Positions 54,119 to 62,978 of a stretch of 64,000 nucleotides of DNA are shown piece after piece. The stretch comes from Rhizobium sp. 2MFCol3.1 (GTDB lineage Bacteria > Pseudomonadota > Alphaproteobacteria > Rhizobiales > Rhizobiaceae), in the NCBI RefSeq assembly GCF_000377565.1, contig NZ_KB898371.1:1-64000 (forward strand), read 5' to 3'. How positions within the stretch are numbered: the stretch's first letter is position 1; each line of letters begins with the position of its first letter. Below the pieces are notes generated by a model that was not told where the DNA came from, did not search any database, and was given only the letters and a program-made list of their open reading frames with translations. Both the position numbers and the translations under genes were made by a program.

Positions 54119-55633
54119 GTGCTGTCCAATTTCATTGCGCCTGATTCCAGTGATCCGCGGCTGAACATTAAATCCCGCTACCAGATGCTTGTCGATGGCA
54201 AGTCGGTGGATGCCGCATCCGGCCGCACGATTGATCGTGTCAGCCCCGGTCACGCGGGCGTTGTGGTCGGCACCTGGCCGGAAGCTTCGGCCGATGATGT
54301 GCGTTTGGCCGTTGCCGCCGCCCGCCGGGCCTTCGATACCGGCCCGTGGCCCCGCATGTCGGGCGCCGAGCGCTCGCGCCTGATGTTCAAGGTGGCCGAG
54401 CTGATCCTCAAGCATCAGGAAGAGCTCGCCCTGGCCGAAAGCCTCGAAGTCGGCAAGCCGATCGCCCAGGCGCGCGGCGAGATCGGTTTCTGCGCCGACC
54501 TCTGGTCCTATGCCGCCGGCCAGGCGCGCGCGTTGGAAGGCCAGGCGCACAACAATATCGGCGACGATCGCTTAGGGCTCGTGCTGCGCGAAGCCGTCGG
54601 TGTCGTCGGCATCATCACGCCCTGGAACTTTCCCTTCATCATCGCTTCCGAGCGAGTGCCGTGGGCGATCGGCGCCGGCTGCACCGTCGTCCTCAAACCG
54701 TCCGAATTCACCTCGGGAACATCCATCCGCATGGCGGAACTGGCGCGTGAGGCCGGCATTCCCGATGGCGTCTTCAACGTCGTCACCGGCTATGGTGATC
54801 CGGCCGGACAGGTGCTCGCCGAAGACCCCGGCGTCGACATGGTTGCCTTCACCGGCTCCGTCCGCGTCGGCACCAAGCTTGGCGAGATCGCCGCGCGCAG
54901 CGTCAAGCGCGTCGGGCTGGAGCTCGGCGGCAAGGGTCCGCAGATCGTCTTTGCCGATGCCGACCTCGAGGCTGCCGCCGATGGCATCGCCTACGGCGTC
55001 TATCACAACGGCGGCCAATGCTGCATTTCAGGCAGCCGGCTCCTGGTTCAGGAAGGCATCCGCGACGCATTGATGGAGCGCCTGCTCGACATCTCGCGCA
55101 AGGTGACCTTCGGCGATCCGCTGAACGACCGCACCAAGATCGGCGCGATGATCTCGGAGGCCCATGTCGGCAAAGTCCATTCCTACGTGGAAGCCGGCAT
55201 CGCGTCGGGTGCCGAACTGTTGCTCGGCGGCGAGCGCGTCGGCAAGGACGCGGGCATCTATTACGCACCCACCGTGTTTGCCGGCGTGAAGCCGGAGATG
55301 TCGATCGCCCGCGAGGAGATTTTCGGACCGGTGCTTTCGACCTTGACCTTCAAGACCGCGGACGAGGCCGTCGCGCTCGCCAATGCCAGCGAGTTCGGCC
55401 TGTCCGCCTCGGTCTGGTCCACCAATCTCGAAAACGCCATGCAGAGCATCCGCCGCATTCGCGCCGGCCGCTGCTGGATCAACAGCGTCATCGACGGCAC
55501 GCCGGAGCTGCCGATCGGCGGCTACAAGAAAAGCGGCCTCGGCCGCGAGCTCGGCCGCTACGGCTTTGATGAATATTCCCAGTTCAAGGGCGTGCACGTG
55601 ACGTTCGGGCGACCGGCGCCGTGGTTCGGCTGA
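54119..55633 (+). CDS. NAD(P)-dependent aldehyde dehydrogenase
   Basis: A 504-residue ALDH-superfamily enzyme. The catalytic Cys is in GGQCCISGSRLLV, the general-base Glu is in GLELGGKGPQ, and the oxyanion Asn and cofactor segment are in GIITPWNFP and FTGSVRVGTKL. It has the length and style of betaine-aldehyde/2-ketoglutarate-semialdehyde type dehydrogenases. It is likely cytoplasmic. It starts at GTG 54119 with AAGGGAAAC just before; ATG 54185 is possible. It heads the GntR-controlled cluster. It could supply the last Weimberg step (semialdehyde to 2-ketoglutarate) or serve the uronate route; the substrate cannot be fixed from sequence. Confidence 0.87.
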   Translation: MLSNFIAPDSSDPRLNIKSRYQMLVDGKSVDAASGRTIDRVSPGHAGVVVGTWPEASADDVRLAVAAARRAFDTGPWPRMSGAERSRLMFKVAELILKHQEELALAESLEVGKPIAQARGEIGFCADLWSYAAGQARALEGQAHNNIGDDRLGLVLREAVGVVGIITPWNFPFIIASERVPWAIGAGCTVVLKPSEFTSGTSIRMAELAREAGIPDGVFNVVTGYGDPAGQVLAEDPGVDMVAFTGSVRVGTKLGEIAARSVKRVGLELGGKGPQIVFADADLEAAADGIAYGVYHNGGQCCISGSRLLVQEGIRDALMERLLDISRKVTFGDPLNDRTKIGAMISEAHVGKVHSYVEAGIASGAELLLGGERVGKDAGIYYAPTVFAGVKPEMSIAREEIFGPVLSTLTFKTADEAVALANASEFGLSASVWSTNLENAMQSIRRIRAGRCWINSVIDGTPELPIGGYKKSGLGRELGRYGFDEYSQFKGVHVTFGRPAPWFG

Positions 55634-55785
55634 CAGGGGAGTGACGGATAGGGCGTTTCCGCTTTTGGGAGAAGGCGGGGCGTCTGGGAGGAAAATCTCG
55701 GCCGGCGTGATCTTTGGTCGGAGCCCGCCAGCCGAGACTTGGGTCTTTCGACCCACATTGCACATCCATAAGGGAGGATACGCAA

Positions 55786-56736
55786 ATGAAATTGACCAGG
55801 TTGAAAACCGCAGCACTCGCCGCGGGTATCGCCACGATGATGACATCTACGGCATTGGCCGCCGACGTCAAGGCAACGATGATCATCTATCTCGATCCGA
55901 GTGTCCAGTTCTTCAACCCCGTGGTGAAGGGCGCCAAGGACGCGGCGGCACAGTTCGGCGTCGATCTCGACGTGCAATACGCAAACAACGATCCGGTTCG
56001 CCAGAACGATCTGATCGAAAGCGCCACGGCAGCAGGCGTCGATGGCATAGCCGTTGCCATCTCCTCGTCGGATGCCTTCGACGAAAGCATCTGCGCGGCC
56101 GTGAAGGCCGGCATCGTGGTCATCGGCTTCAACAATGACGACCTGGAAGGCGCCAAGGGCAATTGCCGCCAAGCCTATGTCGGCATGAACGAATTCTCCT
56201 CCGGCTACGAGCTCGGCAACCGGATGATCAAGGAATTCGGCCTGAAGTCCGGCGACGTTGTCTTCAACCCGCGCGAAATCCCCGAGGCGAGCTTCGCGGT
56301 CGCGCGCGGCGGCGGCATCGAGAAGGCGATGAAGGAGAACGGCATCAAGGTCGAGACGGTTCGCGCCGGGCTTGATCCGGCCGAGGCCCAGAACATCATG
56401 GCGCAGTTCCTGATCGCCAACCCCAACGTCAAGGCGGTGTTCGGCACCGGCTCGGTCACCTCGACGGTCGGCGCGGGCGCCATCAAGGATGCGGGCATCA
56501 AGGTTCCGTTCGGCGGATTCGACCTCGCGGTCGAGATCGTCAATGCGGTTGAGTCCGGTGCGATGTTCGCGACCATGGACCAGCAGCCCTATCTCCAGGG
56601 CTACTACCCGATCGCCCAGATCGCGCTCTCGAAGAAGTACGGGCTGACCCCGACCGACGTCGACACAGGGCAGGGCGCCTTCCTCGACAAGTCGCGCATC
56701 AGCTCGGTCAAGCCGCTGATCGGCAGCTTCCGCTAA
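55786..56736 (+). CDS. CUT2 ABC transporter sugar-binding protein (RbsB-like)
   Basis: A 316-residue periplasmic protein of the Peripla_BP_4 family. The signal peptide (KTAALAAGIATMMTSTALA) is cleaved before ADVKATM. The mature part shows DPSVQFFNPVVKGAKDAAAQ, the N-lobe of ribose-type proteins, and IGFNNDDLEGA and VFGTGSVTSTVG in the cleft. ATG 55786 has AGGGAGGA upstream. A hairpin follows the stop codon, then the permease and ATPase. The substrate is inferred to be a sugar or uronate from the kdu genes downstream. Confidence 0.9.
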   Translation: MKLTRLKTAALAAGIATMMTSTALAADVKATMIIYLDPSVQFFNPVVKGAKDAAAQFGVDLDVQYANNDPVRQNDLIESATAAGVDGIAVAISSSDAFDESICAAVKAGIVVIGFNNDDLEGAKGNCRQAYVGMNEFSSGYELGNRMIKEFGLKSGDVVFNPREIPEASFAVARGGGIEKAMKENGIKVETVRAGLDPAEAQNIMAQFLIANPNVKAVFGTGSVTSTVGAGAIKDAGIKVPFGGFDLAVEIVNAVESGAMFATMDQQPYLQGYYPIAQIALSKKYGLTPTDVDTGQGAFLDKSRISSVKPLIGSFR

Positions 56737-56750
56737 CCGCGTTTCGTGGG

Positions 56751-56775
56751 AGCCTGCCGACGATGTCGGCAGGTT
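56751..56775 (+). terminator. Intercistronic hairpin after the CUT2 binding-protein gene
   Basis: AGCCTGCCGAC (56751-56761) pairs with GTCGGCAGGTT (56765-56775), with one G-U pair and a 3-nt loop, 14 nt after the stop codon. It is the fourth such element found between a binding-protein and a permease gene in the window. Confidence 0.6.
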
Positions 56776-56805
56776 CTCCGTCTCCAATCGATCGAGTACC
56801 AGACC

Positions 56806-57825
56806 GTGACACCAATTCTTGATACAAGTGCCGCGCCCCGGTCGCGGACGCAGAAACAACCAATGATCCGGCAGATCATGGCGATGCCGGCAGGCGCGAT
56901 CTTCCTCGTCTTCATGACGCTGCAGATCGTCTGCATCGCAGGCGCGCTTCTCTATCCCGATCAGTTCCGCTACCTCTCGCCGCAGAACCTGACGATCCTG
57001 ATGAAGGCGATCCCCGTGCTTGGCTGCCTGGCGCTTGGCGCCGGCGTGCTGATGATCGCGGGGGAATTCGACCTCTCCATCGGCTCCGTCTACACCTTTA
57101 CCGCCATCCTGATGGCAAGCCTTGTCGGCGCCGGAATGAGCGCCTTCATAGCCGCCCCGCTCGGCGTCTTGGCCGGCATCATGATCGGCCTGCTCAACGG
57201 CCACATCACGCTGCGCTTCGGGCTGCCATCCTTCATCGTGACCCTGGGCGGGCTGTTGTTCTGGCGTGGCGCGGTGCTGCTCTATAACGGCGCTGTCCAG
57301 GTTCGTTTCGATCCGGAGCCGATTTTCACCAGCCTGTTCTCAGGCACGCTGCTCGGCATCAACGCCGCCTTCATCTGGATCGTTCTCTTCGTCGTCGGCT
57401 TCCACTACCTCGTCCATCGTCACCGCTTCGGCAACCATGTGTTCGCCACCGGCGGCAATCGCGGTGCGGCGGAAGCGATCGGCATCAACACCAACCGCGT
57501 CAAGCTGGTGGCCTTCGCGATCGCCGGCGGCATGGCGGCTGTGGCCGGCATCATTGCAACCGCCCGCGTCGGCAGCGTGCAGCCGGGGCAGGGCGCCGGA
57601 CTGGAACTTCAGGCGATCGCCGCCTGCGTCATCGGCGGACTGTCGCTGCGCGGCGGCCGCGGCTCGATCATCGGCATCTTCCTCGGTGTGCTCCTCATCC
57701 ACACCATCACCGACGTGCTGCTTCTCTTGCGTGCGCCGGGCTTCTATCTCGACATGTTCATCGCGACGCTGATCGTGCTGGCCGCCATCTTCAACCATCT
57801 TATCGAGCGGCGAGGTCTTGCGTGA
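56806..57825 (+). CDS. CUT2 sugar ABC transporter permease (RbsC-like)
   Basis: A 339-residue inner-membrane protein of the BPD_transp_2 family with eight to ten helices. Landmarks are AGEFDLSIGSVYTF, RFGLPSFIVTLGGLLFWRG, HRFGNHVFATGGNRGAAEAIGI (the coupling segment) and GGLSLRGGRGSIIG. The start is uncertain: GTG 56806 or ATG 56863. The first ATG at 56746 would include the hairpin and is unlikely. The stop overlaps the ATPase start. It is a homodimeric channel in the family. Confidence 0.88.
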   Translation: MTPILDTSAAPRSRTQKQPMIRQIMAMPAGAIFLVFMTLQIVCIAGALLYPDQFRYLSPQNLTILMKAIPVLGCLALGAGVLMIAGEFDLSIGSVYTFTAILMASLVGAGMSAFIAAPLGVLAGIMIGLLNGHITLRFGLPSFIVTLGGLLFWRGAVLLYNGAVQVRFDPEPIFTSLFSGTLLGINAAFIWIVLFVVGFHYLVHRHRFGNHVFATGGNRGAAEAIGINTNRVKLVAFAIAGGMAAVAGIIATARVGSVQPGQGAGLELQAIAACVIGGLSLRGGRGSIIGIFLGVLLIHTITDVLLLLRAPGFYLDMFIATLIVLAAIFNHLIERRGLA

Positions 57826-58562
57826 TGTCGGCCCCCAATCTTCTTGAACTGCACAACATCTCGAAAAGCTTCGGCGCGCTGACCGCGCTGCGCAATCTGA
57901 GCTTTCATATCGGCGAAGGCGAAGTGGTGGGGCTGCTCGGCGACAACGGCGCCGGCAAGTCGACAACCGTCAACCTGATATCAGGCATCCACAAGCCGAC
58001 GGACGGCTATCTCAGCGTCGACGGCAAGAAGACGGCGTTCACCTGCCGGTCGGACTCCGCCGATGCCGGTATCGAAACCATCTATCAGCATACGGCGCTG
58101 GTGGATTCGCTTTCGATCACCCGCAACATCTTCATGGGCCGCGAACTCACCGATCGCTTCGGCTTCCTGCGGCAGCGCGAAATGCGCGAGATCGCCATGG
58201 AAGTGCTACAGAACGCGGTCCACATCTCCGGCATCGACAGCCCAGATACGCTTGTCGGCAATCTCTCCGGCGGCCAGAAGCAGGCCGTCGCCATCGCCCG
58301 CGCGGTCTATTTCAAGAAGCGCGTGTTGCTTCTCGACGAGCCGACGTCTGCGCTGTCGGTGCGCGAGACCGAAGCGCTCCTGAACCAGGTGCTGAAGCTC
58401 AAGGCGGAGAACGTCTCCAGCGTGCTTGTGACCCACAACATCTACCACGCCTATCAGGTCTGCGACCGCTTCGTGATCATGAGCCACGGCACCAAGGTGT
58501 TCGATGTCGACAAGGCGGACACGACGATCAACCAGCTGACCGAATATGTCGTGCTCACCTGA
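57825..58562 (+). CDS. CUT2 sugar ABC transporter ATP-binding protein, single domain
   Basis: A 245-residue ATPase. Walker A is GDNGAGKST, the signature is LSGGQKQ, Walker B is VLLLDEPTSAL, and the H-loop is VTHNIYHA. Typical CUT2 ATPases (RbsA) have two fused domains of about 500 residues; this has one, as in the FrcA-type rhizobial systems. It begins at ATG 57825 (TGATG with the permease stop) or GTG 57822. It is followed by kduI. Confidence 0.9.
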   Translation: MSAPNLLELHNISKSFGALTALRNLSFHIGEGEVVGLLGDNGAGKSTTVNLISGIHKPTDGYLSVDGKKTAFTCRSDSADAGIETIYQHTALVDSLSITRNIFMGRELTDRFGFLRQREMREIAMEVLQNAVHISGIDSPDTLVGNLSGGQKQAVAIARAVYFKKRVLLLDEPTSALSVRETEALLNQVLKLKAENVSSVLVTHNIYHAYQVCDRFVIMSHGTKVFDVDKADTTINQLTEYVVLT

Positions 58563-58593
58563 TCCCACCCAACAGACAGAAGGGGCATAGCCC

Positions 58594-59436
58594 GTGACCA
58601 TTTCAGTATCAGTACGCCAGGTCGTCGGACCTGAGGATGCCGCGAGGCGCGACACGCAGGGCCTGCGCGACGGTTTCGTGATCGAGAACCTGTTTCGCTC
58701 AGGCGAAGCCAACCTCACCTACAGCCATCTCGATCGCATGATCGTCGGCGGTGTCATGCCGACCGCGAAGCCTCTGGAGATCGCCGCGATCGCCGAGACC
58801 GGCACGGAGCGCTTTCTCGACCGGCGCGAGGCTGCCATCGTCAATATCGGCGGCGCAGGCACCGTCAGCGTAGGAGGTAAGGCTTACGAACTCGGCTTCC
58901 AGGAGGCGCTGTATATCGGAATGGGCGAGGGGGCTTTGAGCTTCGCTAGCCGCGATCAAGGCGAGCCTGCGCTCTTCTATCTGCTCAGCGCGCCAGCGCA
59001 TCGGACCTGCCCTACGGTGCATATCACCCGCGAGATGGCGAGGAAGGTGGTTGTGGGCTCCGCGGAGGAATCCAATGCCCGCACCATCAATCAGTATGTC
59101 CACCCCGATGTCTGCGACAGCTGCCAGTTGCTTGTGGGGCTGACGATGTTCGAGCCCGGCTCCGTCTGGAACACCATGCCGGCGCATGTTCACGATCGCC
59201 GAATGGAGGTCTATCTCTACTTCGGCATGCAGGAGCAGACGCGTATCTTCCATTTCATGGGCGAACCCAGCGAAACGCGGCATGTCGTGCTGAAGAACCA
59301 CGATGCGGTGCTATCCCCCGGCTGGTCGATCCATTCGGGTGCCGGAACCGGCCGCTACGCCTTCATCTGGGCCATGGCTGGCGATAATATGAGCTTCACC
59401 GACATGGATAAGGTGCCGATGGAAGACCTGCGATGA
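58594..59436 (+). CDS. kduI: 5-keto-4-deoxyuronate isomerase (KduI)
   Basis: A 280-residue cupin-type isomerase that converts 5-keto-4-deoxyuronate (DKI) to 2,5-diketo-3-deoxygluconate (DKII) in pectin and uronan breakdown. The metal site is visible as HVHDRRMEVYLYF (two His, Glu) with the fourth His in SIHSGAGTGRYAFIWAMAGDN, and the N-terminal half has MIVGGVMPTAKPLEI. It starts at GTG 58594 with AAGGGGC upstream and overlaps kduD by 4 bp. It is cytoplasmic. Length is as expected for the family. Confidence 0.93.
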   Translation: MTISVSVRQVVGPEDAARRDTQGLRDGFVIENLFRSGEANLTYSHLDRMIVGGVMPTAKPLEIAAIAETGTERFLDRREAAIVNIGGAGTVSVGGKAYELGFQEALYIGMGEGALSFASRDQGEPALFYLLSAPAHRTCPTVHITREMARKVVVGSAEESNARTINQYVHPDVCDSCQLLVGLTMFEPGSVWNTMPAHVHDRRMEVYLYFGMQEQTRIFHFMGEPSETRHVVLKNHDAVLSPGWSIHSGAGTGRYAFIWAMAGDNMSFTDMDKVPMEDLR

Positions 59437-60188
59437 GCCTTTTCGATCTCACCGGCCGCTGGGCCATCGTCACCGGCGCCAATACCGGCATCGGCCAGGC
59501 CATCGCGGTTGGCTTGGCTGAAGCGGGCGCTGATATCGTCGGCGTCGGCCGCTCGGCGATGGACGAGACGGCGGATGCGGTTACATCGACGGGGCGCCGG
59601 TTCGTATCGCTCAAGGCGGACCTGTCCGATACCGGGGAAGCAAAGGCCGTTGTCGAACGCGCCCTTGCCGCCGGCGCCTCGCCCGATATCCTCGTCAACA
59701 ATGCCGGCATCATCCGCCGCGCCGACGCGCTGGAATTCACGGAGGAAGATTGGGACGCGGTGCTCGACACCAACCTGAAATCCGTTTTCTTCCTCTGCCA
59801 GGCCTTCGCGAAAGCCGCGGTCGCGCGCCAAGCGCCGGCGAAGATCACCAACATTGCCTCGCTCCTCTCCTTCCAGGGCGGTATCCGTATTCCGTCCTAT
59901 ACGGCTGCAAAAAGCGGGCTTGCCGGGATCACCAGGCTGATGGCGAACGAGTGGGCTTCGAAGGGCATCAATGTGAACGCCATCGCCCCGGGCTATGTCG
60001 AAACCAACAACACAGAGGCGCTTCGCGCCGACGCGGAGCGCAGCGCGGATATCCTCAAACGCATTCCGGCCGCCCGCTGGGCCAAGGCCGAGGATATGGT
60101 GGGCACGGCGGTCTATTTGGCGTCGCGCGCTTCCGATTATGTTCATGGCACGGTGCTGCCGGTCGATGGCGGCTGGCTTGCCCGATAG
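59433..60188 (+). CDS. kduD: 2-deoxy-D-gluconate 3-dehydrogenase / DKII reductase (KduD)
   Basis: A 251-residue short-chain dehydrogenase that reduces DKII to 2-keto-3-deoxygluconate. The cofactor motif is TGANTGIGQAIA, the NNAG segment is VNNAGIIRRADALEF, and the active site has Ser (NIASLLSFQGG), Tyr and Lys (PSYTAAKSGLAGI). The stretch GINVNAIAPGYVETNNT is highly typical of KduD. It is translationally coupled to kduI, and kdgF follows within 10 bp. It acts in the cytoplasm. Confidence 0.93.
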   Translation: MSLFDLTGRWAIVTGANTGIGQAIAVGLAEAGADIVGVGRSAMDETADAVTSTGRRFVSLKADLSDTGEAKAVVERALAAGASPDILVNNAGIIRRADALEFTEEDWDAVLDTNLKSVFFLCQAFAKAAVARQAPAKITNIASLLSFQGGIRIPSYTAAKSGLAGITRLMANEWASKGINVNAIAPGYVETNNTEALRADAERSADILKRIPAARWAKAEDMVGTAVYLASRASDYVHGTVLPVDGGWLAR

Positions 60189-60197
60189 GAGATGATA

Positions 60198-60527
60198 ATG
60201 GCCGATCACTACACGCTTCCCGACAACATCACCTGGACCGAAGTCGCGCCCGGCAATCGCCGCGCCGTGCTGTCCCATCGCCCCGAGGCGATGCTGGTCG
60301 CCTTCCGCTTCGAGCCCGGCGCGATCGGCGCGCTGCATTCGCATCCGCATACCCAAGTGAGTTACGTCGCCGAGGGCGCTTTCGACGTCACCATCGATGG
60401 CGTCACTACAAGGCTCGACGCCGGCTCCAGCTTCATCGTGGCGCCCAACCTGGTGCATGGGGTCGTTGCCATCGAGAAGGGATTGTTGATCGACACCTTC
60501 ACGCCGAGGCGGGATGATTTCCTCTAA
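60198..60527 (+). CDS. kdgF: KdgF-like cupin, unsaturated uronate linearising enzyme
   Basis: A 109-residue single-domain cupin. KdgF opens 4,5-unsaturated galacturonate/mannuronate to linear 5-keto-4-deoxyuronate, the substrate of KduI. Metal ligands are in LHSHPHTQ and LVHGV, and the C-terminal active-site segment is LIDTFTPRRDDF, as in KdgF. I take ATG 60198 because AGGAG is then 7 nt away (60192 is too close). It is the last gene of the kdu set. No unsaturated-glycoside hydrolase or lyase gene is seen in the window. Confidence 0.85.
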   Translation: MADHYTLPDNITWTEVAPGNRRAVLSHRPEAMLVAFRFEPGAIGALHSHPHTQVSYVAEGAFDVTIDGVTTRLDAGSSFIVAPNLVHGVVAIEKGLLIDTFTPRRDDFL

Positions 60528-60723
60528 AGTTCGGCGGAGTAAATAACTATTTAGATACAAAATATTAGATAACGGAATCATTGGCATAGGTGCATTTCCA
60601 TCAACTCGGCGCCATGCCCCGATCTTGACAGGAAATCGCTTTCGCTGTCTGTCTTGTCACGAGGAGTGCGGTGAAGCCTGATAGATTTGGGCTTCGCGCT
60701 GCAAGTGAGGAGGACGCGTTTCT

Positions 60724-61755
60724 ATGTTGAGATTTGCCGTTGTCGGGATCGACCATGGGCATACCTTCGATCACGTGAAGGGACTGCTGGCCGCCGGCGC
60801 CGAATTCGTCGGCTATTGCCCGAAGACATCCGTTCCCGCCATTCGCGAGATGTTCGAGAAGACCTATCCCGATGCGCCACAGATCGATCGGGAGCAGCTG
60901 CTCGCCGATCCCTCTATCGACGTGATCTGCATTGCGGCGATCCCGGCCGACCGCGCTGACCTCGCCATCCGCGCCATGAAATCTGGCAAGGACGTGATGA
61001 CCGACAAGCCCGGCGTGACGACATCGGCGCAGCTGCAGGCGGTGAAGGACGCGGTGGCCGAGACGGGCCGCATCTTCTCCATCTGCTTTTCCGAACGCCA
61101 TTGCGTGCGATCGGCCGTCAAGGCCGGTAAGCTCGTCCAATCGGGCGCCATCGGCACGGTCATCCAGACGCTCGGCATGGGACCACACCGGCTGCAGCTG
61201 CCGACACGGCCCGACTGGTTCTTCGACCCGGAAAAATTCGGCGGCATCATCGTCGATATCGCCTCGCACCAGGTCGATCAGTTCCTGTTCTACACCGGCT
61301 CGACATCGGCCACCGTCGCTGCGAGCTCGATCGGCAATTTCGGCATGCCCGACCGACCGGCTTTCCAGGATTTCGGCGAGGTGCTCCTGCGCTCCGACAA
61401 GGGCTCCGGCTACATCCGCGTCGATTGGTTCACGCCCGAGGCCCTGCCGACATGGGGCGACGGTCGCCTGACCATTTTGGGGACCGAAGGCTATATCGAG
61501 CTACGCAAGTACATCGACATCTCCGGCCGTCCCGGCAAGGATCACCTCTTCCTGGTCAACGGCAAGGAGATGACGCACATCGATTGCAGCGACGAGAAGC
61601 TCGACTACTTCGAGGCGTTCCTGGCCGACGTGCGCGACCGCACGGAGACGGCGATGCCGCAGGCGCATGTCTACGAGGTCTGCCGGCTGTCGCTCGAGGC
61701 GCAGGCAAACGCGGTGAGGATCGGCCAAGGTCAAGCTCCGGCTGGAGGGCGCTGA
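60724..61755 (+). CDS. Gfo/Idh/MocA family oxidoreductase
   Basis: A 343-residue NAD(P)-dependent dehydrogenase. Its Rossmann part begins FAVVGIDHGHTFDHVKGLL, where a His replaces the usual second Gly of GxGxxG. The catalytic-Lys segment is GKDVMTDKPGVTT (DKP rather than EKP). The C-terminal half is a sheet domain with PDWFFDPEKFGGIIVDIASHQVDQFLFYTG; SHQVD fits the typical family Asp and His. The strong start has GAGGAGG 12 nt upstream. It is one base apart from the next Gfo/Idh gene and downstream of kdgF by 196 bp. Substrate unknown; the context suggests a sugar or uronate derivative. Confidence 0.85.
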   Translation: MLRFAVVGIDHGHTFDHVKGLLAAGAEFVGYCPKTSVPAIREMFEKTYPDAPQIDREQLLADPSIDVICIAAIPADRADLAIRAMKSGKDVMTDKPGVTTSAQLQAVKDAVAETGRIFSICFSERHCVRSAVKAGKLVQSGAIGTVIQTLGMGPHRLQLPTRPDWFFDPEKFGGIIVDIASHQVDQFLFYTGSTSATVAASSIGNFGMPDRPAFQDFGEVLLRSDKGSGYIRVDWFTPEALPTWGDGRLTILGTEGYIELRKYIDISGRPGKDHLFLVNGKEMTHIDCSDEKLDYFEAFLADVRDRTETAMPQAHVYEVCRLSLEAQANAVRIGQGQAPAGGR

Positions 61756-61756
61756 G

Positions 61757-62836
61757 ATGAGCAGGAAGTTTCGCGTCGGCGTGATCGGCGCCGGCATCGC
61801 CGCGCGCCATCTGTCCGGCTTCAGCTGGAACAAGGACCTGTTCGACGTCGTGGTTCTTTGCTCGCTCGACGCCGATCGCGGCAAGGCGCTTTGCGAGGAG
61901 TTCGGCATCCCTGAATACACGCAGGATGCCGAGGCGATGATCGCTCGCGCCGATCTCGATATCATCGACATCTGCACGCCGCCGAGCTCGCATTTCGAGC
62001 TCTGCCGCAGGGCGATCGAGGCGGGCAAACACGTGATCTGCGAGAAGCCGTTGTTCGGTTCGATTGCCGAAGTGGACGAGATGGCGGGCATTGTCGGCAA
62101 GGCGAACGGGCCGCAGCTGATGCCGATCTTCCAGTATCGCTATGGCTCCGGCCTTCAGAAGCTGAAGATGCTGATCGAACTCGGGCTTACCGGCGACGCG
62201 TTCCTCACGACGATCGAAACCCACTGGTGGCGCGGGCCCGATTATTACGCGGTGCCCTGGCGCGGCAAATGGGCAACCGAGCTTGGCGGCGGCCTGCTCG
62301 GGCACGCGATCCATGCCCATGACATGCTGAACTACATACACGGCCCCTGCGCCGAACTCTTCTCCTTCGGCGCCACGCTGGTCAACCCGATCGAGGTCGA
62401 GGATACGGCGGCACTGTCGGTGAAGATGAAAAACGGATCGCTCGCCAGCCTGTCGATGACGCTCGGCTCGCGCGAGGAGATCTCGCGCCTGCGCTTTTGC
62501 TTCCGCGATCTGGTGGCGGAAAGCATCATCGAGCCCTACACGATGGGTCGCGATCCCTGGACCTTCAAGGCGGGCAACGAGGAGCACCAAGAGAAGGTGG
62601 ATGCGGCGCTCGCCCGCTACGAGGCCAAGGAGGACGGCTATACCCGCCAGTTCGAGCTCTTCCATCAGTCGCTGGTCCGCAACGAAGAACCGCCGGTGAC
62701 GCTTGCCGACGCGCGCAACTCGCTGGAACTGGTCACCGCCGCCTACCACTCGCAACGCACCGGACTTCCGACCTCCCTGCCGATACTTCCCGACCACCCG
62801 CTCTACCGCTCCTGGCTACCGGAAGAGGCCCGTTAG
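61757..62836 (+). CDS. Gfo/Idh/MocA family oxidoreductase
   Basis: A 359-residue NAD(P)-dependent dehydrogenase. The cofactor motif is VGVIGAGIAARHLSGF, the Lys site is GKHVICEKPLFGS, and the second domain has THWWRGPDYYAVPWRGKWATE and LLGHAIHAHDMLNYIHG, where the His-His-Asp region is the usual catalytic cluster. It starts 1 bp after the preceding Gfo/Idh stop and is co-transcribed with it. Paired Gfo/Idh enzymes can oxidise and reduce one sugar in succession (epimerisation). The substrate is not known. Confidence 0.88.
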   Translation: MSRKFRVGVIGAGIAARHLSGFSWNKDLFDVVVLCSLDADRGKALCEEFGIPEYTQDAEAMIARADLDIIDICTPPSSHFELCRRAIEAGKHVICEKPLFGSIAEVDEMAGIVGKANGPQLMPIFQYRYGSGLQKLKMLIELGLTGDAFLTTIETHWWRGPDYYAVPWRGKWATELGGGLLGHAIHAHDMLNYIHGPCAELFSFGATLVNPIEVEDTAALSVKMKNGSLASLSMTLGSREEISRLRFCFRDLVAESIIEPYTMGRDPWTFKAGNEEHQEKVDAALARYEAKEDGYTRQFELFHQSLVRNEEPPVTLADARNSLELVTAAYHSQRTGLPTSLPILPDHPLYRSWLPEEAR

Positions 62837-62978
62837 CAAGGAGAGATGATAGCGATCAAGCTTAACCGATAATATTGCGACGGGGACGATGAAAGTCGCG
62901 CCGAAGTAACGACTTGCTAAGCTCCATTTGTCAGCCTCGGATCCATTGATTTTCATAATCCGTTGTTCGAGGTCTTTC

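Noticed and set aside
55558..57204. 548-codon minus-strand frame opposite the CUT2 binding protein and permease
   Set aside because: It crosses three real plus-strand genes and has no domain; rejected as a shadow.
62833..62920. TTAGCAAG and CTTGCTAA as an 8-bp inverted repeat after the last Gfo/Idh gene
   Set aside because: The arms are short and 72 bp apart, and one overlaps the stop codon; chance is likely.
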